The notes: generated from the sequence alone by a model not told the origin. Positions 29,090-35,698 are shown, counted from the first letter of the stretch. The stretch: 41,602 nt of DNA from Sphingomonadaceae bacterium (GCA_030147805.1 JASBUR010000039.1:1-41602), one strand, 5' to 3'. A program made the numbers and translations.

Positions 29090-29119
29090 ACTGTACGGGC
29101 TTTCACCGTACAATGTCAA
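29090..29119 (-). promoter_or_regulatory. Promoter of the RHH-DUF262 operon
   Basis: On the minus strand a consensus -35 TTGACA (29119-29114) is followed by an 18-nt spacer and TACAGT as -10 (29095-29090). The start point would be near 29083, just before the AAGGAGG ribosome site. The first palindrome sits in the spacer and reaches into the -10, which is the classic position for a repressor. Confidence 0.65.
29092..29112. promoter_or_regulatory. Operator-like palindrome 1 of 3
   Basis: TGTACGG-N7-CCGTACA, 21 bp, perfect arms of 7. It lies between the -35 and -10 of the RHH operon promoter. The two further copies start exactly 42 and 84 bp away. Confidence 0.8.
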
Positions 29120-29133
29120 GTCCGCAGACATTT

Positions 29134-29154
29134 TGTACGGCGTTTGGCCGTACT
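29134..29154. promoter_or_regulatory. Operator-like palindrome 2 of 3
   Basis: TGTACGG-N7-CCGTACT, 21 bp, one arm base changed. It starts 42 bp after copy 1, upstream of the -35 of the RHH operon. The 21 bp between copies are not conserved. Confidence 0.8.
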
Positions 29155-29175
29155 TAATGCAAATAAATCGCCTTA

Positions 29176-29196
29176 TGTACGGCTAATCGCCGTACA
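29176..29196. promoter_or_regulatory. Operator-like palindrome 3 of 3
   Basis: TGTACGG-N7-CCGTACA, 21 bp, perfect arms, starting 42 bp after copy 2. All three copies therefore sit on the same face of the helix (four turns apart). Confidence 0.8.
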
Positions 29197-29342
29197 TCGT
29201 GGGTTGACGCCGCATTGTTGTAGCGCTTATGCCGGTGCTGCGGGTCGATGCCAAAGAGCAGAGGCCGCTGCCGGACTAAGGCGTCAGGAAGACGAAGATG
29301 TAATGAAGTAACGACCGCGGTCAGCGAAGACCGTCCAACGAA

Positions 29343-29369
29343 GGAAGGCCGGCTTTTAGCCGGCCTTCC
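29343..29369. terminator. Strong symmetric hairpin
   Basis: GGAAGGCCGGC-TTTTA-GCCGGCCTTCC, a perfect 11-bp stem with a 5-nt loop. It lacks a T-run on either side, so it is a stable RNA structure or a factor-assisted end rather than a textbook terminator. Confidence 0.5.
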
Positions 29370-29462
29370 GTGGTATCAACCGAGCGCAGAGCGCTGCGGC
29401 TTCCTCCAGTGTGGTGCTTGAGGAAATCGCACGCTTTGCGCCGCACTTCAAGGGCTAAGCCA

Positions 29463-29555
29463 ATGCGCATCGATCGCATTTACGTTTGCAGTCGTAAGAT
29501 CCGGCTCAAGCGTGTTCGCATCAAGCGGGTTCTCGCGTACCATCGCCGCCTCTAA
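29463..29555 (+). CDS. Possible very short basic peptide
   Basis: ATG to TAA encodes 30 residues (MRIDRIYVCSRKIRLKRVRI then KRVLAYHRRL), strongly basic. There is no clear ribosome site, and the start lies in a near-palindrome (AATGCG...CGCATT, 29461-29479). An intrinsic terminator follows 37 nt after the stop, which is the only support for a transcript. It may equally be chance. Confidence 0.2.
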   Translation: MRIDRIYVCSRKIRLKRVRIKRVLAYHRRL

Positions 29556-29591
29556 TCCGGCATACCGACGACCTTACATTCAACAACAACT

Positions 29592-29618
29592 GGGGTCGCT
29601 CGCGCGGCCCCTTTTTTT
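29592..29618 (+). terminator. Intrinsic terminator
   Basis: GGGGTCGC-TCGC-GCGGCCCC followed by seven T: an 8-bp stem with one G-T pair, a tetraloop and a U-tract on the + strand. Confidence 0.75.
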
Positions 29619-29700
29619 GCCAAAAAGCGGTCTGCCGTCGCCTCCATCGGTGGTTAGATATCGATGGTATCCATTGAACGAACGGATGTGTTCGGGCGCC

Positions 29701-29904
29701 CTAGTCAAGAAGGTCGCCGCAGCTACACGCCAGCGCCTTCGCCACTCGCTCCACCACCGTCACCGTCGGGTTCTTCACCACCCGCTCGATGCCGCTGATG
29801 TAGGTCCGATCGAGGCCGGCTTCGTCCGCCAGCGCCTCCTGCGACCAGCCGCGCTCCTTGCGCAGCCGCTTCATGTTCGCTGCCAGCCTGTGCCTGACGT
29901 CCAT
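29701..29904 (-). CDS. XRE-family helix-turn-helix regulator
   Basis: A 67-residue single-domain protein with the Cro/C1-type HTH: RLAANMKRLRKERGWSQEAL, then ADEAGLDRTYISGIERVVKN with recognition helix TYISGIER, then VERVAKALACSCGDLLD. Small XRE proteins of this kind repress their own promoter or control mobile elements and restriction genes. It is monocistronic. A palindrome CCGATA-N5-TATCGG lies 78 bp upstream. Confidence 0.88.
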   Translation of the reverse strand: MDVRHRLAANMKRLRKERGWSQEALADEAGLDRTYISGIERVVKNPTVTVVERVAKALACSCGDLLD

Positions 29905-29981
29905 CGGCCAGCATGAGCCGCAGCGACGACGATCATACCACGGACGATGAATCTCATTTTTGCTAGCACCGCCGCCACGTT

Positions 29982-29998
29982 CCGATAACTTCTATCGG
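29982..29998. promoter_or_regulatory. Palindrome, possible operator
   Basis: CCGATA-N5-TATCGG in the divergent gap between the XRE gene and the secreted-protein gene at 30065. Position and size suit an HTH dimer site, but no promoter is clear around it. Confidence 0.35.
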
Positions 29999-30064
29999 GA
30001 CGGTGCTTCCGGACGGCTGGCCTGTTGCGTCCACGAGTACCCACCCATCCCGAAAGGAAGTCTT

Positions 30065-30454
30065 ATGAAATACATAGCCACAGCCCTAGTTGCAGCCATC
30101 TCGACCGCTGCAGCGGCGACGCCGACGACCGATGCTCAAGCCATCATCAAGGCGAACGTGCTTGACCCCGGCTCCGTTCAGTTCCGCGGCTTGAAGACGG
30201 TCAAGGGGAACGTTTGCGGCGAGTACAATGCCAAAAACTCGTTTGGCGGCTACGTCGGCTTCAAGTTCTTCGCCTACAAGCCTGCTGTGGGCCGTGTCTA
30301 CGCAGCCAACCCTTCTCTCGACCAGTCGATCGTCATGGAGAAGAGCAAGGTCTTGGCCTCTGTCGATGGCGACGCAGCAGGGCCCGATGAGCTGCGCGTC
30401 CAGTCCGACGTGATGCTCGCCGTGTTCTCCTGCAACTTCGACAACCTTCGCTAA
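30065..30454 (+). CDS. Small exported protein of unknown function
   Basis: A 129-residue protein with a signal peptide (about 1-18, MKYIATALVAAISTAAAA). The mature part has the pattern VLDPGSVQFRGL...VCGEYNAKNSFGGYVGFKFFAY and a late Cys (FSCNF), which could form a disulfide with Cys57. I have the impression that this pattern recurs in small periplasmic proteins of proteobacteria, including prophage regions; the function is unknown. AAAGGAAG precedes the ATG at 30065 by 5 nt. A strong terminator begins 65 nt after its stop. Confidence 0.75.
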   Translation: MKYIATALVAAISTAAAATPTTDAQAIIKANVLDPGSVQFRGLKTVKGNVCGEYNAKNSFGGYVGFKFFAYKPAVGRVYAANPSLDQSIVMEKSKVLASVDGDAAGPDELRVQSDVMLAVFSCNFDNLR

Positions 30455-30519
30455 GGCAGTGACTCTAACCGGCCGGCCGCTCGGGATCACGTCCCGGCAC
30501 CGCCAGCATCCTCAACACA

Positions 30520-30552
30520 GCGCTCGTGGGCAACCGCGGGCGCTTTTCTTTT
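30520..30552 (+). terminator. Intrinsic terminator ahead of paralog A
   Basis: GCGCTCGTGG-GCAA-CCGCGGGCGC followed by TTTTCTTTT: a 10-bp stem with two G-T pairs, a GNRA-type loop and a U-tract. It can end the 30065 gene, but it also lies only 18 nt before the ATG of the next gene, leaving no room for a promoter between. Confidence 0.8.
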
Positions 30553-30570
30553 GCCCAAAAGGAATCTCCC

Positions 30571-30966
30571 ATGCTGTCATTCGACGACGGCGCGTCCATC
30601 GCGGGCGCGTCACTGCTCGTGCTCGAGCCCCGCCTAGCCGCCCTCATCTCGGCGCGCGCGGCGGCCCTCGCTACGCCCTACGGCGACCTTGCCGACCTGA
30701 CGCACATTCTTGTCGTCGAGGCCGGCGACACCGAGGCCCAGATCGTCGAGGCGGTCGACTTCTCGCCGATGGCCAACCCGATCGACGGCGCCCGGTTCGG
30801 CGATGCCGGCTTCCAACCTTGGTGGGACTGGCTGCAGCGGCACGACGGCTGGTTCGAGCTGATCGTCTGCGTGGGCGACAGCGGCTTCGCCTTCGTCCTG
30901 TTCGTCGCCGACGCGGAGGGGGTGGACCGCAGGCTCCTCGACCTCTGCCGGACCTCCGCGCGGTGA
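30571..30966 (+). CDS. Hypothetical protein, paralog A
   Basis: A 131-residue acidic cytoplasmic protein that is clearly paralogous to the product at 31764. Both share VEAGDT, a FSP...N.(I/V)DGAR(F/Y)G segment, then W....RH..WFEL(I/V) and a terminal GF..VLF. No known domain is recognised. AAAGGAATC precedes the ATG. The length fits the paralog apart from the longer tail of B. It is separated from its terminator-like leader by only 18 nt, suggesting attenuation or readthrough control. The DUF4230 gene lies between the two paralogs. Confidence 0.75.
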   Translation: MLSFDDGASIAGASLLVLEPRLAALISARAAALATPYGDLADLTHILVVEAGDTEAQIVEAVDFSPMANPIDGARFGDAGFQPWWDWLQRHDGWFELIVCVGDSGFAFVLFVADAEGVDRRLLDLCRTSAR

Positions 30967-31022
30967 GCGCGGGAAGCCCGGTATCTTATTTGAAAGGCCC
31001 ATGGAGGCCGGAAGGGGGAACT

Positions 31023-31670
31023 ATGAAGACCAAGGATATCGCCATCGGCGCCGCCGCGGTGGCCGCGGCTTCGTTCACGGCCGGGCTCGTCGTCGCGCCC
31101 GAACGCGACATGGACGCGGCGGTGAAGCAGGACGGCGCCTTCAGCGTCGACGTCAGCCAAGTGATCAGCACGACGGTCACCAGTCTCAAGGCGCAGAACA
31201 AGCTGCAAGTGTACCAGTTCACCGGGGAGTCGCGGGTCAGCCTTCGTCGGTCGCGGCTCGCCGGGCTGCTGAAGGGTAGCCAGGAGATGATCGTGCCGGC
31301 GAGCGTCGCCTACTACGTCGACCTCGCGAAGCTCGGCATCGAGGACGTGATCTACAATGCGGAGGCCAAGGTCGTGTTCGTCGACCTGCCGCCGCTCACT
31401 ATGGGCGACGTCGCGTTCGCCCCCGAGAAGGCCCGCACCACCAACGGCGGGCTGCTGACCTTCGACGAGGATCAGGTCGAGGAGATGCGGAAGCTCAACT
31501 ACGCCGCCGCGCGCAAGGCCTTCGTGCGGCTGGCGCAGAGCCCGTCGATCGTCGGCGTCGCTAAGGCGCAGTCAGCTAAGAACGTCAAAGACTACTTCGA
31601 GATACCGCTGCGGATTGTCGGCCATCCGGACGTGAAGGTCGTGGCGCGCTTCGGCAAACAGTCCATCTGA
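31023..31670 (+). CDS. DUF4230-like membrane-anchored protein
   Basis: A 215-residue protein with an N-terminal hydrophobic helix (about 5-25, IAIGAAAVAAASFTAGLVV) that acts as signal anchor or uncleaved signal, and a periplasmic beta-rich domain (about 45-140) with VISTTVTSLKAQNKLQVYQF and VYNAEAKVVFVDLPPLTMGD-like strands, then a charged helical end. The layout fits DUF4230, a family of unknown function. GGAAGGGGG precedes the ATG at 31023. The frame is open far upstream, but this start gives the membrane anchor. Confidence 0.65.
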   Translation: MKTKDIAIGAAAVAAASFTAGLVVAPERDMDAAVKQDGAFSVDVSQVISTTVTSLKAQNKLQVYQFTGESRVSLRRSRLAGLLKGSQEMIVPASVAYYVDLAKLGIEDVIYNAEAKVVFVDLPPLTMGDVAFAPEKARTTNGGLLTFDEDQVEEMRKLNYAAARKAFVRLAQSPSIVGVAKAQSAKNVKDYFEIPLRIVGHPDVKVVARFGKQSI

Positions 31671-31710
31671 CACGCACGAACTAGCCGGCCGCACAGCGCG
31701 GCTCATCCAG

Positions 31711-31745
31711 GCGCTCAAGGGTAACCCCCTTGGGCGCCTTTCTCA
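31711..31745 (+). terminator. Intrinsic terminator ahead of paralog B
   Basis: GCGCTCAAGGG-TAACC-CCCTTGGGCGC followed by CTTTCTC: an 11-bp stem with one G-T pair. It ends the DUF4230 transcript, and the next ATG comes 18-26 nt later, as for paralog A. Confidence 0.7.
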
Positions 31746-31763
31746 TTTCTATGGAGAAGGCAC

Positions 31764-32180
31764 ATGATCTCACTGCGCGACAGTGCGGCGGTCGACCGCG
31801 CGCTTGCATCCGACATCGACCCCGAGCTTCGCGCGCTGATCGAACGCCGCGCCGGACAGCTAAGGGAATACTGCGCCGACGACATCGGCGAGCTGGTGCA
31901 TTTCTTGATCGTCGAGGCCGGCGACACGATCGAGGCGGTCCAGGCGGAACTGGGGTTCTCGCCGCTCGTCAACTTCGTGGACGGCGCGCGGTACGGCCAG
32001 CCGGGTTGGACCCCTTCGTGGGAGTCAGTGGAGCGGCACAGCAGCTGGTTTGAGCTCGTCTTCGTGTTGAGCGACGACGGGTTTGGTTGGGTGCTCTTCC
32101 TCTCAGCGGCTGCGGGTACCGCCGGGGACCTCGCGCAGGCTTGTGCCCAAGAATCACGAGCCGCCGTGCCAAGCCCATGA
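31764..32180 (+). CDS. Hypothetical protein, paralog B
   Basis: A 138-residue acidic protein paralogous to the one at 30571 (shared VEAGDT, GFSPL.NFVDGARYG, RHSSWFELVFV and GFGWVLFL). The ribosome site GGAGAAGG is 5 nt before the ATG. Like paralog A it starts right after an intrinsic terminator. The tandem A-DUF4230-B layout suggests that the paralogs came from duplication of a terminator-plus-gene cassette, though the DNA has since diverged. Function unknown. Confidence 0.75.
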   Translation: MISLRDSAAVDRALASDIDPELRALIERRAGQLREYCADDIGELVHFLIVEAGDTIEAVQAELGFSPLVNFVDGARYGQPGWTPSWESVERHSSWFELVFVLSDDGFGWVLFLSAAAGTAGDLAQACAQESRAAVPSP

Positions 32181-32397
32181 ACCGAATCGCAGATGCAGAT
32201 TTTTCGTCAGCCGCGCCGGGGGCTCTGACAGCGGGAACTCGCGTCAGTAGACGGTCGAGATGCGGATACCCGCCGCCGGCCTGCCGGGGGCTCCCGCGCC
32301 CTCGGAACGCTGCCGCCCCGGTGGGAGCCCGGGAACTTGGGAACCTGGCGCCGCCAAATCGACCCCGGCATGATGACTCCAGGCCCAGCCGCGATCC
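32181..32397. other. Non-coding, GC-rich stretch with an inverted repeat
   Basis: No supported gene. It contains GGGCTCCC (32288-32295) and its complement GGGAGCCC (32323-32330) around a 27-nt loop. Reverse-strand frames here lack starts with ribosome sites and would run across the promoter that follows. Confidence 0.4.
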
Positions 32398-32426
32398 TTG
32401 ATTGGCCGTAACAACTTCGGTATAAT
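32398..32426 (+). promoter_or_regulatory. Near-consensus sigma-70 promoter
   Basis: TTGATT, exactly 17 nt, then TATAAT. This is the best vegetative promoter in the window and drives rightward into the leader and ATPase gene. Confidence 0.75.
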
Positions 32427-32432
32427 TATAGC

Positions 32433-32651
32433 TGCACCGAGCCCGGCCACCGTGCCGGATCACTCAGGTGTCACACCGGTCGGCGGCGTCGGCAGGTGTC
32501 GTAGGGGAAAGCCCTAAGAACGGGGACTCTTGGGTCCTCGGGCGCTTCGTCGGCGCTTATGTGGTGAAGCCGTACGGCATCAGGACGCTCGCGGGGACCG
32601 GTAGCTGACCGGGACTAGACACCCGCGCGGGCTTCACTGGAAGCCACAGCC
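32433..32651 (+). ncRNA. Long structured leader RNA of the ATPase gene (candidate)
   Basis: About 220 nt from the expected start point to the ATG. Stem-loops in order: GGTGT-C-ACACC (32467-32477), TAGGG-GAAAG-CCCTA (32502-32516), GGAC...GTCC (32523-32537), GCGC...GCGC (32542-32556), and a closing pair GTGAAGCC (32564-32571) with GGCTTCAC (32630-32637) that ends 14 nt before the ATG. There are no good ORFs. It does not match a riboswitch class I know. A cis-regulatory leader or a small RNA with its own function are both possible. Confidence 0.4.
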
Positions 32652-33713
32652 ATGTCTAATGATCCTACAAACACCGACGACGCCGAGCCCGTGCGTTCGC
32701 CGAATTCCAACCCACTTAAACAATATGCCTTGAACGGTCAGTCTGCCGCGCTGAAGGAGCGTGCAGGCGAGACAAAGTACGTACTCCCGGGCATCGCGGC
32801 CTCAGGCCAAATAACTCTCATCAACGGCCCCGCGAACTCAGGGAAAACGCTGGTGACAGTATCGCTCCTTCACCCGGGCTCGGAACAGCGCGAGCGTGAC
32901 GGCGACGTCGTTTGTTACATCAATGCAGACGATACGCTGGAAGGGCTCAGCACCAAGGTCGGGATTGCCGAACAGCTGAACTTCCAAATGCTGGCCGACG
33001 GACAGAACGGGTTCAAATCCAGTATGCTCCTATCGAGCATCGAGAACGTCATGAAGGCGGGCGCTGCGAGGCAAACGACCATCATTCTTGATACCGGTAA
33101 GAAGTTCATCAACGTCATGGACAAGAGCGCTAGCCGCGAGTTCATGAGCGCATTGCGCCGCTTCGCATTGAAAGGCGGCACGGTCGTGGTGCTGGCTCAC
33201 GTCAACAAGCGGCCCGGGCCAAACGGCGAGTTGATCGAAGAAGGCGTTGGCGACTTCAGGAACGATGCCGATTGCCAGTACCTCGTTCAGCCGGTGCTGG
33301 AGACCCCCGACGGCGAGCGTGTCGTGCGGTTCCAGCAGACCAAGTCCCGCGGTTACGGCGAACGCGACGTCTACTTCGCATACCCAGTGGCCTCTGACTT
33401 ACCCTATGAGGCAAAGGTCGCTTCGTTTCGCCGGCTGGAAGATGCTGAGGTCCAGCAGCTGTTGCGCTGTTCGGCGTTCAATGAGGACGAAACCCTCATC
33501 GAGGCCATCGAGTCCGAACTGCAGAATGGCTCACGCCTCAAAATGGACCTGCTGAAAGCCGTCATGAAGGCCGCTTTCGCTTCGCGGCGTGAAGTCGAGC
33601 GGGTGCTGTATCGTTACACGGGTCAGGACCCGCTGCAGCACCGCTGGAATTTCGCCGTGAAGGACCGCGGCGGGAAGCACTACAGCCTCAACGGCGACGG
33701 CCTCGAATACTAG
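32652..33713 (+). CDS. RecA/RepA-like AAA ATPase
   Basis: A 353-residue protein with a RecA-type ATPase core: Walker A GPANSGKT (about 58-65), Walker B TIILDTG at about 140-147 with the unusual Asp-Thr-Gly, and a VVLAHVNKRPG sensor strand, as in RepA-type hexameric helicases of plasmids. The C-terminal 100 residues are helical and could be a DNA-binding winged helix. There is no signal peptide. It is followed after a 218-nt gap by the integrase, so a replication or maintenance role for a mobile element is likely (inference). Lower GC than the core genes. Confidence 0.75.
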   Translation: MSNDPTNTDDAEPVRSPNSNPLKQYALNGQSAALKERAGETKYVLPGIAASGQITLINGPANSGKTLVTVSLLHPGSEQRERDGDVVCYINADDTLEGLSTKVGIAEQLNFQMLADGQNGFKSSMLLSSIENVMKAGAARQTTIILDTGKKFINVMDKSASREFMSALRRFALKGGTVVVLAHVNKRPGPNGELIEEGVGDFRNDADCQYLVQPVLETPDGERVVRFQQTKSRGYGERDVYFAYPVASDLPYEAKVASFRRLEDAEVQQLLRCSAFNEDETLIEAIESELQNGSRLKMDLLKAVMKAAFASRREVERVLYRYTGQDPLQHRWNFAVKDRGGKHYSLNGDGLEY

Positions 33714-33931
33714 CGGCTGCGGCTCCCGGTCAGACCACCAGATTCCCGGGGTCCCGACCGAGGGCGCCCGCCGACCTCCGCCTGCCGGCCCGAGCCGGCC
33801 CCCGCAACGCCCCCCGCAGAAGCGCGAGGGGCCGCCGCCGGGGCCCGCCGCGCCGGTCCCGCTACCTCACCCCATCCGGGTCGCTGCCGGCGCGCAGCGG
33901 CTTCCATCGAATATGTACGAAAGGGATACTC
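33714..33931. other. Extremely C-rich gap before the integrase
   Basis: No gene. The + strand is dominated by C, with GCCGGC-CCGA-GCCGGC (33784-33799) as a hairpin. It ends in a short AT-rich stretch (33909-33930) that holds AAAGGGA, the integrase ribosome site. It may hold recombination or replication signals. Confidence 0.4.
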
Positions 33932-35104
33932 ATGCCCAAGCTGAAGCTAGACCATCAGACCGCCTTGCTCGCGAGCTGCGAGCCGGGGGGTAAGAAAGCT
34001 GTATACTGGGACGACGGCACAACCTGCCTCGGCCTCATCCTCGAAGTCCGCCCGTCAGGAGGCAAAACCTGGGCCCTCCGCTATTTCAATAGGCACGGCC
34101 GCCAGTGCCAATACAAGATCGGCCGCTTCGAGGATTTGAAGTTCAGCCAAGTGCGTGACGAAGCGCGCCGGTTGAAATCGGAGGTCACCCTCGGCCGCGA
34201 CCCCTCTGCCGATAAGGCGGTCACCCGCTCAATACCGACCTACAGCGAACTCGCGCAGATGCACCTCGATCACGCGAAGACGTATCAGAAGAGCTACGAC
34301 ACCACAGAAATGATCATGCGCCGGCACATCCGCCCGCGCTGGGACAAAACCGTCATCACTGAAATCCGCCAACAGGACGTCGCTAAGTGGCTGGCGGCGA
34401 AGCGCGAGGAGGGGCTGGCGCCGGCGACGGTCGAGAAGATTAGGGTGCTGTTTCACCGGTCATTCGAGCTGGCACTGCAGTGGCAAATTCCCGGCGCCGA
34501 ACGTAACCCGGTGCGCGGTGTCCCCCGGCCGCGCATCAACAACGCCCGTACGCGCTTCCTGAGTACCGAGGAGGCGAAGCGACTGCAGGCGGCTGTGGCA
34601 AAGTCGCTCAATCCGCAGCTGCAGTACATTGTCGGGCTGTTGCTGTTGACCGGCGCGCGGGTGTCGGAGCTGCTCGGCGCGAAGTGGGCCGACGTCGATC
34701 TCGAACGGCGGCTGTGGTTCATTCCGACATCGAAGACGGGCAAGTCTCGCTACGTGCCGCTGTCGCAAGCGGCGGTCGATCTGATCGGGCGGGTGCCGCG
34801 GCCTAAGGCCAATGTCTATCTGTTCCAGAACGCTGTCACGAAGCGTCCGGTGACGACGATCAAGCACTCGTGGCAGAAGGCGCGCGACAAGGCGGGGCTA
34901 CCGGACCTCCGCATCCACGACCTGCGGCACTCGGCTGCAAGCTTCATGATCAATGCCGGCATCGACCTCTATGCCGTCGGCAAGATCCTGGGCCATGCCA
35001 GCCATACCTCGACGGCGCGCTACAGCCACGTTGCGGATCACCGCCTCATGGCCGCGGTCGAAGCGGGCGCCGCCCAAGCTCAAGTGAACTGGTCAGGCAG
35101 CTGA
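33932..35104 (+). CDS. int: Tyrosine-type site-specific integrase
   Basis: A 390-residue integrase. The N-terminal arm-binding domain (about 10-90) resembles the DUF4102 type; the core-binding SAM-like domain follows at about 100-190. The catalytic residues are complete: Arg in TGARVSELL, Lys in TSKTGKSRYV, the HDLRHSA His-x2-Arg box, His in LGHAS and the nucleophile Tyr in TARYSH. It would catalyse integration and excision of the surrounding element. Its ATG follows AAAGGGATACTC. Oddly, its last 17 residues resemble the tail of a PEP-CTERM protein 2.3 kb downstream. Confidence 0.95.
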   Translation: MPKLKLDHQTALLASCEPGGKKAVYWDDGTTCLGLILEVRPSGGKTWALRYFNRHGRQCQYKIGRFEDLKFSQVRDEARRLKSEVTLGRDPSADKAVTRSIPTYSELAQMHLDHAKTYQKSYDTTEMIMRRHIRPRWDKTVITEIRQQDVAKWLAAKREEGLAPATVEKIRVLFHRSFELALQWQIPGAERNPVRGVPRPRINNARTRFLSTEEAKRLQAAVAKSLNPQLQYIVGLLLLTGARVSELLGAKWADVDLERRLWFIPTSKTGKSRYVPLSQAAVDLIGRVPRPKANVYLFQNAVTKRPVTTIKHSWQKARDKAGLPDLRIHDLRHSAASFMINAGIDLYAVGKILGHASHTSTARYSHVADHRLMAAVEAGAAQAQVNWSGS

Positions 35105-35188
35105 CCCATCAACCCGCCCCCATCGGCTTCGGCTGGTGCGGGCGGGTCACCTTTCCACTCCCCTTTTTCTGACAAACAGGAGACCCCC

Positions 35189-35398
35189 ATGACTGATGAC
35201 ACCACCCCGCCCCGGTCCGCGCTCGCGACGATGAGGCCTCCCAAGGCGCGGACGACTGCACCGTCGCTATTCGACGAACTTCGGGAGCTCGACGAGGCGA
35301 TGTCGATCGAGCGCGAGCACTGGCGGATGCGACCGCCTTGCAGATGGCCATATCGCCTTCGATTCGGCGGCGGTCGAACCCATGGAGGCGCGCCATAA
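35189..35398 (+). CDS. Short hypothetical protein, possibly frameshifted
   Basis: A 69-residue ORF starting MTDDTTPPRSALATMRPPKA with a good ribosome site (AGGAG, 6 nt before ATG). The middle LFDELRELDEAMSIEREHW is helical and looks genuine. After EHWR the +1 shifted frame reads ADATALQMAIS, which looks at least as natural as the actual WRMRPPCRWPYR, so a single-base change may have broken it. Downstream of and possibly co-transcribed with the integrase. Confidence 0.45.
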   Translation: MTDDTTPPRSALATMRPPKARTTAPSLFDELRELDEAMSIEREHWRMRPPCRWPYRLRFGGGRTHGGAP

Positions 35399-35698
35399 GC
35401 GCTTGCCGGTCGCGTCAACTTCGGGGGCGTCGAGAGATCGGCAATCATCAGACCGAGCGGACCGATCCTCTTAGAAGTGGCTCGAACGTCTTCAGGCGCT
35501 AAGCCGCATGTCGGTTGTACAGCTTTCCCTGTGCACTCGGCTTTCCAAGGCAGCGATGATTCTCGCCCAGTTGCGGCTCTCGGTTACGGTGTGGGTGCGC
35601 TTGCTCATGTGCCGTTTTGCGCCGTCGGATAGTAGCAGCCGTCTGGAGCTTCAGAGGGACTTGTGCTAAAGACGACGGAGAATAGGGGAAGGTAGGGC
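35399..35698. other. Gap before the PEP-CTERM run
   Basis: No supported gene. One reverse-strand ORF (35608-35492, 38 codons, MSKRTHTVTESRNWARIIAA...) has no ribosome site and is doubtful. No sigma-54 element with correct spacing is seen before the first gene of the PEP-CTERM run. Confidence 0.35.

Larger units (their letters stand above)
29197..29700. other. Non-coding stretch with hairpins and a possible mini-ORF
   Basis: No convincing gene of normal size. It holds a perfect 11-bp hairpin at 29343-29369, a possible 30-codon basic ORF at 29463-29555 and an intrinsic terminator at 29592-29618, all readable on the + strand. A weak + strand promoter (TTGACG, 17 nt, TTATGC, from 29204) precedes them, so a short transcript ending at the terminator is possible. 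Confidence 0.4.

Noticed and set aside
29092..29196. CRISPR-like array (repeat, spacer, repeat, spacer, repeat)
   Set aside because: The repeats are inverted repeats with a variable 7-bp centre, only three in number, with 21-bp spacers and over a promoter; no cas genes.
29370..29555. 61-codon + strand ORF starting inside the hairpin region
   Set aside because: Start is a GTG without a ribosome site directly after the hairpin; only its last 30 codons have an ATG, listed as a weak candidate.
32244..32450. 68-codon reverse ORF (protein ending GIRISTVY)
   Set aside because: It begins with GTG without a ribosome site and is antisense across the consensus promoter at 32398-32426.
32433..32651. 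Known structured RNAs (tmRNA, RNase P, SRP RNA, cobalamin riboswitch)
   Set aside because: None of their conserved core sequences could be found in the leader.
35492..35608. 38-codon reverse ORF MSKRTHTVTESRNWARIIAA...
   Set aside because: No ribosome site, no neighbours on that strand, no recognised family.
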